DNA of 64,000 bases. Source: Streptomyces sp. MUM 2J (GTDB lineage Bacteria > Actinomycetota > Actinomycetes > Streptomycetales > Streptomycetaceae). Made by a program: the position numbers and the translations under genes. How positions within the stretch are numbered: position 1 is the first letter of the stretch; every line of letters starts with the position of its first letter. The notes below the pieces were generated by a model. It saw only the letters and a list, made by a program, of their open reading frames with translations. It was not told the DNA's origin and searched no databases. The stretch spans positions 1 through 64,000 of the forward strand of contig NZ_JADWYM010000003.1 of NCBI RefSeq assembly GCF_022414535.1, in the 5' to 3' direction. Shown in pieces: positions 9,099 through 17,827 of the stretch.

Positions 9099-9227
9099 GG
9101 CGGTCACCTCCTGTGTTCGGGCCGTACGGGCGGCGGCCTGGAGCGATGGGGAGCCGGGCCGCCAAGGCTCGGCCACCCTGTGTCTGTCCGGCACCTCCAG
9201 ACTGGGCCCGGCCGGGACGCGATGCTT

Positions 9228-9241
9228 GGGCCGGTCGGCCC
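9228..9241. promoter_or_regulatory. DevR/OsdR-like box between divergent genes
   Basis: GGGCCGGTCGGCCC sits between the HTH-PPOX gene (start 9098, minus) and the STAS gene (start 9278, plus), only 36 bp from the latter. Confidence 0.55.
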
Positions 9242-9277
9242 TTCCGCACGCACCGTCCAGCCCGATTGTCTGGCTCC

Positions 9278-9652
9278 ATGCCCGAAGCAACCGTCGACCA
9301 CGCTCCGGTCCGCAGCGAGCGTTCCGCCACCGGGACGACCGTCGTGGCTCCACACGGTGACCTGGATCTGCTCAGTGCGCCACCGCTGTCGGCGCGGCTC
9401 GACACACTCACCGCCGGGCCGCGGCCGGATGTCGTGCTGGACCTGCGCGCCGTGTCCTTCATCGACTGCTCCGGGCTCGGGGTGCTGTGCCGCGCCCGCA
9501 ACCGGGCCCTGGCCCGCCAGGGGCGGCTGCGGCTGGTCGCGGACAGCGCCCACTTCCTGCGCATCGTGCGGCACGTCGGACTCGACGGCGTCTTCGACAT
9601 CATGCCGCGGCTCCCGGAGACCCTCGGGGTCGCGGGGGCACGGCGCGCCTAG
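9278..9652 (+). CDS. STAS-domain anti-sigma factor antagonist-like protein
   Basis: A 124-residue single STAS domain. The core is TTVVAPHGDLDLLSAPPLSARLD, then PDVVLDLRAVSFIDCSGLGVLCRARNRALARQGRLRLVA. The serine in FIDCSGLGVL is at the position phosphorylated in SpoIIAA/RsbV-type proteins. These bind anti-sigma kinases and free a sigma factor when dephosphorylated. No partner kinase lies beside it; the SpoIIE-type phosphatase at 26617 is a possible but unproven partner. Its start lies just after a DevR-like palindrome, linking stress sigma control to the dormancy regulator by inference. Confidence 0.85.
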   Translation: MPEATVDHAPVRSERSATGTTVVAPHGDLDLLSAPPLSARLDTLTAGPRPDVVLDLRAVSFIDCSGLGVLCRARNRALARQGRLRLVADSAHFLRIVRHVGLDGVFDIMPRLPETLGVAGARRA

Positions 9653-9660
9653 GGACGACA

Positions 9661-9728
9661 GGGGCTGAACGGCCCCTTCGCCGGCCGCCGAGGGGTACCC
9701 AACGGTCCCCTGCCACGGCCGGTCGGCC
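9661..9728. promoter_or_regulatory. Cluster of DevR/OsdR-like boxes
   Basis: Three palindrome-like sites lie in tandem: GGGGCTGAACGGCCCC (9661-9676), a looser GGGGTACCC...GGTCCCC (9692-9710) and GGCCGGTCGGCC (9717-9728). They precede the Rv1733c-type gene starting at 9806. Confidence 0.55.
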
Positions 9729-9805
9729 TCTGCCACCGGGGCGGCCACCCCCCTCATCGTGGCGGCATGGGGGCGAAGCGGACGGCGACGAGGAGGTGCT
9801 CACCG

Positions 9806-10384
9806 ATGAGGGGCACGCGTGTGAAGCGGCGCCTGTGGCGGTGGCGCAGCAATCCGCTGCGGCGGCACGACGACGTCGTCGAGGCCTGGGTGGTACTGGT
9901 CGTCTGGCTGGTGATCGCGGTGGGCGGGACGCTCGTCGGCCTGCTGGCGGCGCACGCCACGGACGAGGCCCTCGCCCGGCAGCGCACCGAACGGTATCCC
10001 GTCCAGGCCGTGCTGGTGACCGACTCGCAGCGGGCGGCCATCGGGGACTCCAGCTCCGGGGACCGGGTCACCGCGAAGGTGCGCTGGACGGCGCCGGACG
10101 GCATCACACACACCGGCTACGCCCTGGTGGACTCCGGTCAGAAGGCCGGCGCGCACGTCGTGGTGTGGCTGGACGCGCGCGGGGCGCTCGCCCACGAGCC
10201 GCCGAGCCCCGCGGAGGCCGCGCTGGAGTCGGCCCTGTTCGGCGGTGCCGCGGCACTGGCCCTGGCGGGCGTCGCGCTCGGCTGCGGCGCCATGGTGCGG
10301 TGGCGCCTGGACCGGCGGCGCATCGACGCCTGGGGCAGGGAGTGGGACGTGGTGGAACCGCGCTGGGGCCACCGGACCGGCTGA
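9806..10384 (+). CDS. Rv1733c-type transmembrane protein
   Basis: A 192-residue protein with the family opening NPLRRHDDVVEAW and two membrane segments: VVLVVWLVIAVGGTLVGLLAAHAT near residue 35 and LFGGAAALALAGVALGCGAMVRW near residue 155. A soluble extracytoplasmic loop of about 90 residues lies between them (VTAKVRWTAPDG ... GYALVDSGQKAGAHVVVWLD). The start at ATG 9806 follows AGGAGG. The mycobacterial homolog Rv1733c belongs to the DosR dormancy regulon; its biochemical role is unknown. A paralog lies at 32538-33131. The three palindromes just upstream fit the same control here. Confidence 0.8.
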   Translation: MRGTRVKRRLWRWRSNPLRRHDDVVEAWVVLVVWLVIAVGGTLVGLLAAHATDEALARQRTERYPVQAVLVTDSQRAAIGDSSSGDRVTAKVRWTAPDGITHTGYALVDSGQKAGAHVVVWLDARGALAHEPPSPAEAALESALFGGAAALALAGVALGCGAMVRWRLDRRRIDAWGREWDVVEPRWGHRTG

Positions 10385-10408
10385 CGCCACCTGTGCGGCG
10401 ACGGGCCC

Positions 10409-10873
10409 CTACGGTGCCTGAGCGGACGTCCGGGCCCCGTCCAGGCGTGCCACCCGGGCCAGGTTCTCCCGGTCGTCCGCCTCGTCACCCGCCGCACCGG
10501 CGAACCACGCGTCGAGGATCTCCTTGAGCAGCGGCTCGGAGGTCAGCCTGAGACTGAGGGCGAGCACGTTCGCGTCGTTCCAGCGGCGGGCTCCGTCCGC
10601 CGTGTAGGCGTCCGTGCACAGGGCCGCGCGGACACCGGGCACCTTGTTGGCGGCGATGGACGCGCCGGTGCCGGTCCAGCAGCACACGACGGCCTGATCG
10701 GCGCGGCCCGCGGCGACCTCGCGGGCCGCCGCCTCGGAGCAGGCCGCCCACTGCGGGTCCTCACCGGGACGCAAGGCTCCGTGAGCCGTCACGTCGTGGC
10801 CCCGCTGCTCCAGCTCCGCGACGAGGGCGCGGGCCACGGGTTCGTCCATGTCGGAGGAGACGGAGATCCGCAT
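10409..10873 (-). CDS. rpiB: RpiB/LacAB-family sugar-phosphate isomerase
   Basis: A 154-residue protein of the RpiB fold. Visible features are MRISVSSDMDEPVARALVAELEQRGHDV at the start, the VVCCWTGTGASIAANKVPGVRAALCTDAYTA active-site stretch (Cys and Thr-Gly-x-Gly), and ARRWNDANVLALSLR. RpiB interconverts ribose-5-phosphate and ribulose-5-phosphate. The usual GSGIG is replaced here by GTGAS, so a different sugar phosphate is possible. Convergent with the Rv1733c-type gene (24 bp between). It could feed pentose phosphates to the phosphoketolase nearby, which is inference. Confidence 0.8.
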   Translation of the reverse strand: MRISVSSDMDEPVARALVAELEQRGHDVTAHGALRPGEDPQWAACSEAAAREVAAGRADQAVVCCWTGTGASIAANKVPGVRAALCTDAYTADGARRWNDANVLALSLRLTSEPLLKEILDAWFAGAAGDEADDRENLARVARLDGARTSAQAP

Positions 10874-11256
10874 GCCCGGAGCCTACAGCGCACCGGGGCA
10901 CGCGCAGGGGGCGGCGGAGCGGGCGGAGGACCCGCGCGCTCCGGCCGGAGAGGCCGCCGGGCGCGTCCTGCGCCGGTCGTCGCGAGCCGGCTGAGCCTCC
11001 GCCGTCCGGTCGCGGCACGGGATGTGCGACGGCTCGGTCCGGCGGCGTTCGGCGGCAGCCGGGGCCCGCCCGGACGGCCTTTCACACGGGAGTGCCGCGG
11101 GCCGCGAGGAGAGCGGGGCAGGCGTTGCAGGCGGCGAGTTCGGCACCGTTGTCCCGGTCGGCCCGGCGGTCGGTGCGGGCGGCGGCCCGGCGGTCGCTGC
11201 CGGCCCACTGGACGGGCAGGGCGAGCAGCGCCGGCGCGGTGGGTCCTCGGTGCGGG
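10874..11256. other. Gene-free gap between rpiB and the copper chaperone gene
   Basis: A 383-bp GC-rich stretch. On the minus strand, from about 11260 to 11090, a frame without a start codon reads ELAACNACPALLAARGTPV before a stop; it may be a decayed gene end or chance. No regulatory motif is clear. The rpiB promoter must lie near 10880. Confidence 0.35.
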
Positions 11257-11829
11257 TCAGTTCATGGGCTGGTACGTGGGCGGCTCGACCGGGACCTTGA
11301 CAGTGATCGTGTCGGACGCGGCGAACCGCAGCTGGAGGGTCACCGTCCCGCCCGCGACGGGCTTCTTCCTGAGGTCCATCAGCATCAGGTGGTTGCCCCC
11401 GGTGCGCAGGGTCAGCCTGCCGCCCGCCGGGATGGTGAACGCCTTCACCGCTTCCATCCCGTTCTCGGCAGTGGTGCGGTGCATCGTCACCATGGCGGCG
11501 GCGTCGCTGGTCACCCCGGTCAGCTTGTCGGGCATCCGGCCGGAGTTGGTGATGGTGAGGTAGCCCGCGGCCATGTCGGCGGTCACCGGCTGCCGTATGT
11601 AGGCGCCGGTCACCTTCAGGACCGGCTCGTCGTAGGCGACCGGACCGGTGGGCGAGGAGGTGGCGGATGCGGTCGCCGGGGACGAGGACGAGCAGCCGGC
11701 CAGCACGCTGCAGCCTGCGAGCAGTGCGGCGGCGAGGCCCACCCGGAGGCGGAGGCCTCCGGTGCGGGAGCCCCGCGCGGAGCGGAGGGCGAGCGCGCGG
11801 GATCGGAGGCCCGGGGCGGAGGAGGTCAC
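11257..11829 (-). CDS. PCu(A)C-type copper chaperone lipoprotein
   Basis: A 190-residue exported protein. It starts with GTG at 11829 and has a basic N-terminus, a hydrophobic core and the lipobox VLAGC, so it should be lipid-anchored outside the membrane. The mature part (residues about 55-190) has the copper ligands of the PCu(A)C family: MVTMHRTTAENGM and GGNHLMLMDLRKK. Such proteins carry Cu(I) to cytochrome c oxidase or take part in extracellular copper handling. The membrane protein encoded upstream on the same strand may be a partner. Confidence 0.9.
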   Translation of the reverse strand: MTSSAPGLRSRALALRSARGSRTGGLRLRVGLAAALLAGCSVLAGCSSSSPATASATSSPTGPVAYDEPVLKVTGAYIRQPVTADMAAGYLTITNSGRMPDKLTGVTSDAAAMVTMHRTTAENGMEAVKAFTIPAGGRLTLRTGGNHLMLMDLRKKPVAGGTVTLQLRFAASDTITVKVPVEPPTYQPMN

Positions 11830-12283
11830 GATGTCTCTTTTCTTTGCGTTCCCGGGCAGGTCGGCGAGGTGCCGCTGCTCGGGGGTGCGGGAGGTCCGGA
11901 ACAGGGCGCCCTGGCGTCCTCGGACGGCACGGCGCACGCGTCGGTGCGGGGCGACGATCACACCGCTGGTCGGTCGGCGATGCCCGGTGGGGCGCCGCCC
12001 CTGCGGGAGCCGGGGCCGGAGCGGCCGAAGGCCGCCGAGAGCGGCTCACGGGCGGGCGCGCACGGCTCACCCGCCGTGCCGCTGACCGCCGGGAAGCGAC
12101 GGGGCACGGCCCGGGATCCGGCAGGCGGGAGGCGGCTCTCCGGAGGACGTCCGGCTTCAGAGGACCGTCCGCGGCCGACCGCGGGGCGGTGCGGGGCATC
12201 ACCCCCGCGGGGTGAAGATCGTCGCCGCCACCGGGAGGGCAGCACTTTGGGCACCCCCGTGGCACTCGCGCACGCGGGTCGGC
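11830..12283. other. Gene-free gap upstream of the copper chaperone gene
   Basis: A 454-bp gap between two same-strand genes. No coding frame with family features is seen on either strand. It presumably holds the promoter of the copper chaperone gene; no copper operator is recognisable. Confidence 0.4.
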
Positions 12284-13195
12284 TCAGGCTGCCGTGACCA
12301 CCTCGGGCGGGCCCCGGCGTGCGACGCACGTCCACGGTACGGCCGACCGCAGCCGACGGGCCCGGACGTCCGCCATCCGGCGCGGAGCGAGCGCGGACAG
12401 CAGCCGCTCCAGCAGGACCGCCACCGCCTCCATCCGCACAGCGGCCAGCAGGGTGCTCAGACGGGCGAGCAGCCTGAGCCGGGCCGTCTGGTCGGAGACC
12501 AGCGCCGGGAGCCGGACGGTCCGCCACAGCGCGGCCTCGCAGCGGCGCAGCAGCCAGCCCGTGACGACGGCCGCGGCCACGTGCGCGGCGACCATGGGCA
12601 GGGAGAGCATCGAGGCCGACGTCATGGCGTGCAAGCCGTGCACGCTCGTCCCCGTCGCCCCGGACACGGCGTGCACACCGTCCGCGGCCCGTGCCGGGTC
12701 GATGCGCGCCAGCTGGAGGATTCGGGTCGCCTGGTCGGCCGTGAGGTGGGCCGCAGGCCCGTTGCACAGCAGCCGCTCGGCCATCGCCACCACGGTGCCC
12801 GACCGGTCGGCGGCCTGCGCGGGCGTCGCGGACAGCTGCCCTAGGCAGAAGAGGGAGTGGAGGCCGGTCTCACCGGCCAGCAGGGCGAGAGTGATGCCGT
12901 ACTGGGACCGCTCCCGTCCGGCCAGCGGTCCCACCACGCACAGCACCCCGGCCCAGCCCGCGGCCAGCGACCACGCCGGGATCCAGGTGCCCGAGGCGAG
13001 GACGTGGCCCGCTGCCGACAGCGCCACGCAGACCGCGGAGAACACCGCGGCCCTCAGCAGTCTCAGATCGACGGCAGCGCGTCCCGGGACGTTCATGGCG
13101 GGCGCCATGATTCCAGGCGCCCGCCGGAGTCCGGACGCCGGGGTCGCTCCCCGCCCCAAGCCCGACGGCTTGGGGCGGCGGAGCTTCGTACTCAC
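12284..13195 (-). CDS. Membrane protein of unknown function
   Basis: Up to 303 residues with about four or five hydrophobic segments: AAVFSAVCVALSAAGHVLAS, SLAAGWAGVLCVVGPLAG, YGITLALLAGETGLHSLFCLGQ and MLSLPMVAAHVAAAVVTGWLLRR. A soluble loop of about 60 residues separates the third and fourth. Histidine and methionine residues cluster in GLHAMTSASMLSLPMVAAH, which could fit copper handling beside the PCu(A)C gene, but no known domain is recognised. The start is uncertain: GTG at 13195 and ATG at 13108 are both possible, with weak ribosome sites. Confidence 0.55.
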   Translation of the reverse strand: MSTKLRRPKPSGLGRGATPASGLRRAPGIMAPAMNVPGRAAVDLRLLRAAVFSAVCVALSAAGHVLASGTWIPAWSLAAGWAGVLCVVGPLAGRERSQYGITLALLAGETGLHSLFCLGQLSATPAQAADRSGTVVAMAERLLCNGPAAHLTADQATRILQLARIDPARAADGVHAVSGATGTSVHGLHAMTSASMLSLPMVAAHVAAAVVTGWLLRRCEAALWRTVRLPALVSDQTARLRLLARLSTLLAAVRMEAVAVLLERLLSALAPRRMADVRARRLRSAVPWTCVARRGPPEVVTAA

Positions 13196-13359
13196 CGCCG
13201 ATCAGGGCGATGCCCTGTCGGCGCCGTGCACGGGTGACTCGGCCGCACTGCGTCCTGCAACCACCGGCCGTGGGCACTGGCGGGAGGAGTACCACACGCC
13301 GCTCGCCCAGCGGATCGCCCGAGCGGACCAGCGGCAGCCCTGCCTGCCGGAGGCGGCGT

Positions 13360-14364
13360 TCACCGCTGAGGAGCCACGGTGCGCAGGTAGGCGCCGAGCC
13401 GGGCGATCGCGGACGGGTTGCGGGGGCTCTCGACCAGCTCGGCGTAGTCGAGGACGAAGACCCTGCGGTGCCTGACCGCGGAGACGTTCCGCAACGGGGC
13501 GTACGAGAGCAGGAACCGGCGCTTCTGCTCGGCGCTCACGTCCCCGTAGTCGCAGATCACGATGACGTCCGGGTTCCGTTCGACGACGGTCTCCCAGCCG
13601 ACGGTGGTCCAGGAGTCGTCGACGTCGTGCATGACGTTGTCGCCGCCGGCCGCGCTGATGATCTGGTCCGGGGCGGCGTGGCGGCCGGAGGTGAAGGGCT
13701 GGTCCCGGCCGCTGTCGTACAGGAAGACCCTGGGACGGCGGGTGGGTGCGGCGGCCCCGGTCTCGGCGATCTGCTGCTTGAATCCGGCGATCAGCGCGGC
13801 GGCGCGCTCCTCGGCGCCGAACAACCGGCCGAGGTTGGTGAGGTCGGTGTAGAGGGCGTCGAGCGGCGACATGATGCCGCGCGAGGTCTTCGTCCGGCCG
13901 TTGCGGCAGGACTCGGTGAGGACGTAGGCGGGGATGCCGAGCTTCCGCAGCGCGTCCGGGGTGAACCCGCTGTCCTCGCGGAAGCCGTAGTTCCAGCCGG
14001 CGACGACGAGGTCGGCGCGGGCGTCGAGGACGTCCTCCTTGGTGAGCCGGTCCTTGGAGAGCCATGTGACCTCGTCGTAGCCGCCCTTCCACGGCACGTC
14101 GGTCAGGTCGCCCCTGTCGTCGGGCATGGCGAAGCCGGCCATGCGGTCCTCCAGGCCGAGGGCGAACATCAGCTCGGTGATGCCGACGTCGTTGGTGACC
14201 ACACGCTCGGGGACCCGTTCGTAGGTGACCTCCCGGCCGCAGTTGACGAGGGTGACGGCGCGGGACGGCACATCCGGTGACGGCTCGACGGCGGCGCCGC
14301 ACCCGGTGGCGGTTGCCGCGAGGCAGACGGCCGCGGCGATCGACTGACGCATGGGGTTCCTCAC
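13360..14364 (-). CDS. btuF: Vitamin B12 ABC importer, substrate-binding lipoprotein
   Basis: A 334-residue periplasmic-binding-type lipoprotein (signal AAAVCLAATATGC). The body has the helical-backbone binding fold: RVPERVVTNDVGITELMFALGLEDRMAGFA, DLVVAGWNYGFRE, IPAYVLTESC, and a C-terminal NPDVIVICDYGD. The GTG start at 14364 overlaps the stop of the ATPase gene by four bases, so the two are translationally coupled. Alone it could be a siderophore-binding protein, but the cobalamin riboswitch before the operon makes B12 or a precursor the likely ligand. Confidence 0.88.
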   Translation of the reverse strand: MRNPMRQSIAAAVCLAATATGCGAAVEPSPDVPSRAVTLVNCGREVTYERVPERVVTNDVGITELMFALGLEDRMAGFAMPDDRGDLTDVPWKGGYDEVTWLSKDRLTKEDVLDARADLVVAGWNYGFREDSGFTPDALRKLGIPAYVLTESCRNGRTKTSRGIMSPLDALYTDLTNLGRLFGAEERAAALIAGFKQQIAETGAAAPTRRPRVFLYDSGRDQPFTSGRHAAPDQIISAAGGDNVMHDVDDSWTTVGWETVVERNPDVIVICDYGDVSAEQKRRFLLSYAPLRNVSAVRHRRVFVLDYAELVESPRNPSAIARLGAYLRTVAPQR

Positions 14365-15131
14365 GTGGCGGGCAGAAGATCGAACAGGAGCTGGACGGCG
14401 CCCGTCTCCGGGTGCCGCACCGGGTGCGCACGCACCCCGAACACCCCGGCGAGCAGAGCGGGCCGGAGGACGTCGTGCGGCGGGCCGGAGGCGACGATCC
14501 GGCCGCCCGCGACGACATACAGGCGGTCGCAGTGCGCGGCGGCCAGGTTCAGGTCGTGCAGCGCGGCGAGGACGGTCAGGCCGCTGTCGCGGACGAGCGA
14601 CAGGACGTCCAGCTGGTGGGCGATGTCGAGGTGGTTGGTCGGCTCGTCGAGGACCAGGACCCGGGGCTGCTGGGCCAGCGCACGGGCGATGAGGACGCGC
14701 TGCTTCTCCCCGCCGGACAGGGCGAGGAAGCCGCGGTCGGCCAGGTGCGCCACGCCGGTGCGGGCCATGGCCCGCTCACACCGGGAACGGTCGTCGGCGG
14801 CCGTGCGGCGCCGGTGCGGCAGGCGTCCCATCGCGACCACTTCTGCGACGGTGAAGTCGAACTCGGCGGAGTGCTCCTGGGGCAGCGCCGCCAGTTGCCG
14901 TGCGGCGGCCCGCGGGTCCATGGCGTGCACGTCCTCCCCGTCGAGGCGGACGGCTCCCCCGGCCGGGCGCAGCGCCCGGTACACGCAACGCAGCAGCGTC
15001 GACTTGCCGCTGCCGTTCGGGCCGACGAGCCCGACGAACATGCCGTCGTCCACGGCGAGCCGGACGTCCTCCACCAGCCGCTTGCCGGCCACCTCGACCG
15101 TCACGTCCTCGATGTCGAGCCGCACCGTCAC
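14361..15131 (-). CDS. btuD: Vitamin B12 ABC importer, ATP-binding protein
   Basis: A 256-residue ATPase of the FecE/BtuD group. Walker A is GPNGSGKSTLL (residue about 38), the signature is LSGGEKQRVLIARALAQ, Walker B is VLVLDEPTNHLDIAHQ, and the switch histidine lies in AALHDLNLAAAHCD. GTG at 15131 overlaps the permease stop codon by four bases. It powers the permease encoded just upstream. The length and motifs are complete. Confidence 0.92.
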   Translation of the reverse strand: MTVRLDIEDVTVEVAGKRLVEDVRLAVDDGMFVGLVGPNGSGKSTLLRCVYRALRPAGGAVRLDGEDVHAMDPRAAARQLAALPQEHSAEFDFTVAEVVAMGRLPHRRRTAADDRSRCERAMARTGVAHLADRGFLALSGGEKQRVLIARALAQQPRVLVLDEPTNHLDIAHQLDVLSLVRDSGLTVLAALHDLNLAAAHCDRLYVVAGGRIVASGPPHDVLRPALLAGVFGVRAHPVRHPETGAVQLLFDLLPAT

Positions 15132-16183
15132 CGCCCTCCGAACGCGTAGCCGCCCCGCCGCATGAGCAGGAGGAAGGCGGGGACCCCGACCACCGCGGTG
15201 ATCACTCCGACGGGCAACTCGGCCGGGGCCAGCAGGAGTCGGGACAGGATGTCCGCCCACATCAGCAGGACCGCCCCGACCGCCGGTGCCACCGCGAGCA
15301 CACGCCGGTGGTCGGCACCGACCAGCATCCGCACGACGTGCGGCACCATCAGCCCGACGAACCCGATCGCACCGCTGACGGCGACCACCGTGCCGGTCAC
15401 GGCGGCGGTCACGACGAACAGTTCGCGGCGCAGCGCGGAGGGCCGGACACCGAGGGCGGCGGACGTCTCGTCCCCCATGGCCAGCGCGTTGAGCGGCCCG
15501 GCACGCCACCGGAGCCAACCCCATCCGGCGGCCACGGTCGCGGCGGCGAGCGGCACCTGCGCCCAGGTCGCGCCACCCAGGCTGCCCAGCAGCCACATCA
15601 TCGCCGAGCGGGCCGCCTCGCCCCGTGCGGCCCCGAAGACCATCACCGTGGTGACGGCCTCGAAGCCGTACGCGAGGGCCGTTCCGGTCAGGATCAGCCG
15701 CAGGGGTGTCAGCCCCCGCGGCGAGCGGGCGACGGCGTACACGAGGACCATGGCCGCGAGCGACGAGGCGAACGCGGACACCGACAGCGCCCACACACCC
15801 AGCCCGGCGAACGCCCCCATCAGGATGACCGCGTTGGCGCCCACCGCGGCGCCGGAGGAGATGCCCAGGACGAAGGGATCGGCGAGCGCGTTGCGGACCA
15901 TCGCCTGCACCGCCACCCCGACGGAGGCGAGCCCGGCCCCCACGACGGCGCCCAGCACGACGCGCGGCAGCCGGATCTCCCAGACGATGGTGTACGCCGC
16001 GACGTCACCGGCGGGCACGGTCCCTCCGGTGACCCCGGCCCGGAGGAACCGGAACACCTCCGCCCAGCCGATCCCGGCGGCCCCCAGCCCGACGCCGCAC
16101 ACGAGCGAGGACAGGAGCAGCAGTCCGAGGCCGAGGGCCAACGGCGGCACGGATATGAGGCGGGGTGTGGGGCTTGCTCGCAC
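15128..16183 (-). CDS. btuC: Vitamin B12 ABC importer, permease
   Basis: A 351-residue FecCD/BtuC-family permease with about ten membrane segments. Family marks are RLPRVVLGAVVGAGLASVGVAVQAMVRNALADPFVLGISSGAAVGA near residue 75 and GAIGFVGLMVPHVVRMLVGADHRRVLAVA near residue 270. The GTG at 16183 has AAGGACC upstream; longer in-frame readings run into the riboswitch. It is the first gene of the three-gene operon under the cobalamin riboswitch, so import should be shut off when B12 is plentiful. Confidence 0.92.
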   Translation of the reverse strand: MRASPTPRLISVPPLALGLGLLLLSSLVCGVGLGAAGIGWAEVFRFLRAGVTGGTVPAGDVAAYTIVWEIRLPRVVLGAVVGAGLASVGVAVQAMVRNALADPFVLGISSGAAVGANAVILMGAFAGLGVWALSVSAFASSLAAMVLVYAVARSPRGLTPLRLILTGTALAYGFEAVTTVMVFGAARGEAARSAMMWLLGSLGGATWAQVPLAAATVAAGWGWLRWRAGPLNALAMGDETSAALGVRPSALRRELFVVTAAVTGTVVAVSGAIGFVGLMVPHVVRMLVGADHRRVLAVAPAVGAVLLMWADILSRLLLAPAELPVGVITAVVGVPAFLLLMRRGGYAFGGR

Positions 16184-16289
16184 GATCGTGGCGGTCCTTC
16201 GTCCGGGCCGCCTGATCAACTGGCGCAAGGAGACAGCCCGCACGGCGGAAAGGCCGCGCGGTCCCCTCTCGCATTCCACGGCGAGCAGT

Positions 16290-16440
16290 CGACGGGTCAC
16301 ACCACCCACGGGCGATCGGGCTCGCGCGGACGACCAGGGGTCGCCTCGCACACCGTTGCGGGTCAGCGCCGGACTCTCACCGGACTTCCCCCGCAGGAGG
16401 CCCGGCGAGCGTAACAGAGAATGATCTTCGGCGTGTGTGC
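16290..16440 (-). ncRNA. Cobalamin riboswitch
   Basis: Read on the minus strand, the leader holds the conserved core: GGGGAAGTCCGGTGAGAGTCC followed at once by GGCGCTGACCCGCAACGG (plus-strand 16353-16393). These match the GGGAA...GGTG...TCC and GCTG.CCCGCAAC blocks of B12 riboswitches. The outer limits are approximate. The 16441-16753 remainder of the gap has no gene and must hold the promoters of this operon and of the divergent dhaK operon. Confidence 0.9.
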
Positions 16441-16753
16441 CGCTCCCACCGCGGCGCGGGCGGGCGGCGGGGGCAACGGCCGGCCGCGGTGTGGATGACC
16501 GCCACGGCGGTCGGCCCACGTGACCTTCGCTGCCGCAAGGTCGATACTTCCTCCGAGGGGCGTTCGGACCGTGAGGCGTCCGTGTGCCCGACAACCTGAC
16601 GGACCATCACTGACGTCACCGTTCAGTGAGCAGCAGTCCCGGCGGAGCCCGCCTCCGGGCACCGCCGGCCACCGAGATCGACAACCAGGCACACCCCCAC
16701 CGACCTGGCAGAACTCAGGCCAGGGGACCCTGCAATCCATCCGAGGAGATACC

Positions 16754-17746
16754 GTGAGGATGCTCATCAACGTCCCCGAGACCGTCGTCGCCGACGCCCT
16801 GCGGGGGCTGGCCGCCGCGCACCCGGAACTGACCGTGGACGTCGACCGGCGGGTGATCGTGCGGCGGGACGCGCCCGTGGCGGGCAAGGTGGCGCTGGTG
16901 TCCGGGGGCGGTTCGGGGCACGAGCCGCTGCACGGCGGTTTCGTGGGTCCCGGGATGCTGTCGGCGGCCTGTCCGGGTGAGGTGTTCACCTCGCCGGTGC
17001 CCGACCAGATGGTGCGGGCCGCGGCGGCCGTGGACAGCGGGGCCGGGGTGCTGTTCGTGGTGAAGAACTACACCGGAGACGTGCTGAACTTCGACATGGC
17101 TGCGGAACTGGCCGAGGACGAGGGCATCCAGGTCGCCAAGGTCCTCGTCGACGACGACGTCGCGGTCACCGACAGCCTCTACACGGCCGGGCGGCGCGGC
17201 ACCGGGGCGACGTTGTTCGTGGAGAAGATCGCGGGAGCGGCGGCGGACGAGGGGCAGCCACTGGAGCGGGTGGAGTCGGTCGCCCGGCAGGTGAACGCCG
17301 GCGCGCGCAGCTTCGGGGTGGCGCTCAGCGCGTGCACGACGCCGGCCAAGGGCAGCCCCACGTTCGACCTTCCGCCGGGCGAGCTGGAGTTGGGAGTCGG
17401 CATCCACGGTGAGCCGGGGCGCGAGCGCCGGCCGATGATGACGTCCGCGGAGATCGCCGACTTCTCCGTGCACACCATCCTGGAGGACATGAGCCCGCGC
17501 AACCCCGTCCTGCTCCTGGTCAACGGCATGGGCGCGACGCCGCTGCTGGAGCTGTACGGGTTCAGCGCCGAGGTGCAGCGCGTGCTGACCGAGCGGGGCG
17601 TCGCCGTCGCGCGCACCCTCGTCGGCAACTACGTGACGTCGCTCGACATGGCGGGGGCCTCGGTCACGCTGTGCCAGGTCGACGGGGAACTGCTGCGACT
17701 GTGGGACGCGCCGGTGCGGACACCGGCGCTGCGCTGGGGTATGTGA
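16754..17746 (+). CDS. dhaK: Dihydroxyacetone kinase subunit DhaK
   Basis: A 330-residue DhaK. It binds dihydroxyacetone covalently through a histidine in VGIHGEPGRERRPM and hands it to DhaL-bound ATP/ADP. Other marks are VSGGGSGHEPLHGGFVGPGML near residue 50 and VKNYTGDVLNFDMAAELA near residue 105. The GTG at 16754 follows GAGGAG and lies two codons before an ATG that is also usable. It heads a dhaK-dhaL-dhaM operon that makes glycolytic dihydroxyacetone phosphate using the phosphotransferase system. Confidence 0.95.
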   Translation: MRMLINVPETVVADALRGLAAAHPELTVDVDRRVIVRRDAPVAGKVALVSGGGSGHEPLHGGFVGPGMLSAACPGEVFTSPVPDQMVRAAAAVDSGAGVLFVVKNYTGDVLNFDMAAELAEDEGIQVAKVLVDDDVAVTDSLYTAGRRGTGATLFVEKIAGAAADEGQPLERVESVARQVNAGARSFGVALSACTTPAKGSPTFDLPPGELELGVGIHGEPGRERRPMMTSAEIADFSVHTILEDMSPRNPVLLLVNGMGATPLLELYGFSAEVQRVLTERGVAVARTLVGNYVTSLDMAGASVTLCQVDGELLRLWDAPVRTPALRWGM

Positions 17747-17827
17747 GACGTCGGGGGCCGGTGCGACACTCCGTCCGCCCGTCCCGCCCCACCGCATGCC
17801 GCGGCACCCCTCACGCTAGGAGATCCT

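Noticed and set aside
11080..11260. A minus-strand peptide ending AACNACPALLAARGTPV
   Set aside because: The frame has no start codon after the preceding stop, and no relatives are recalled. It is left as part of a gap.
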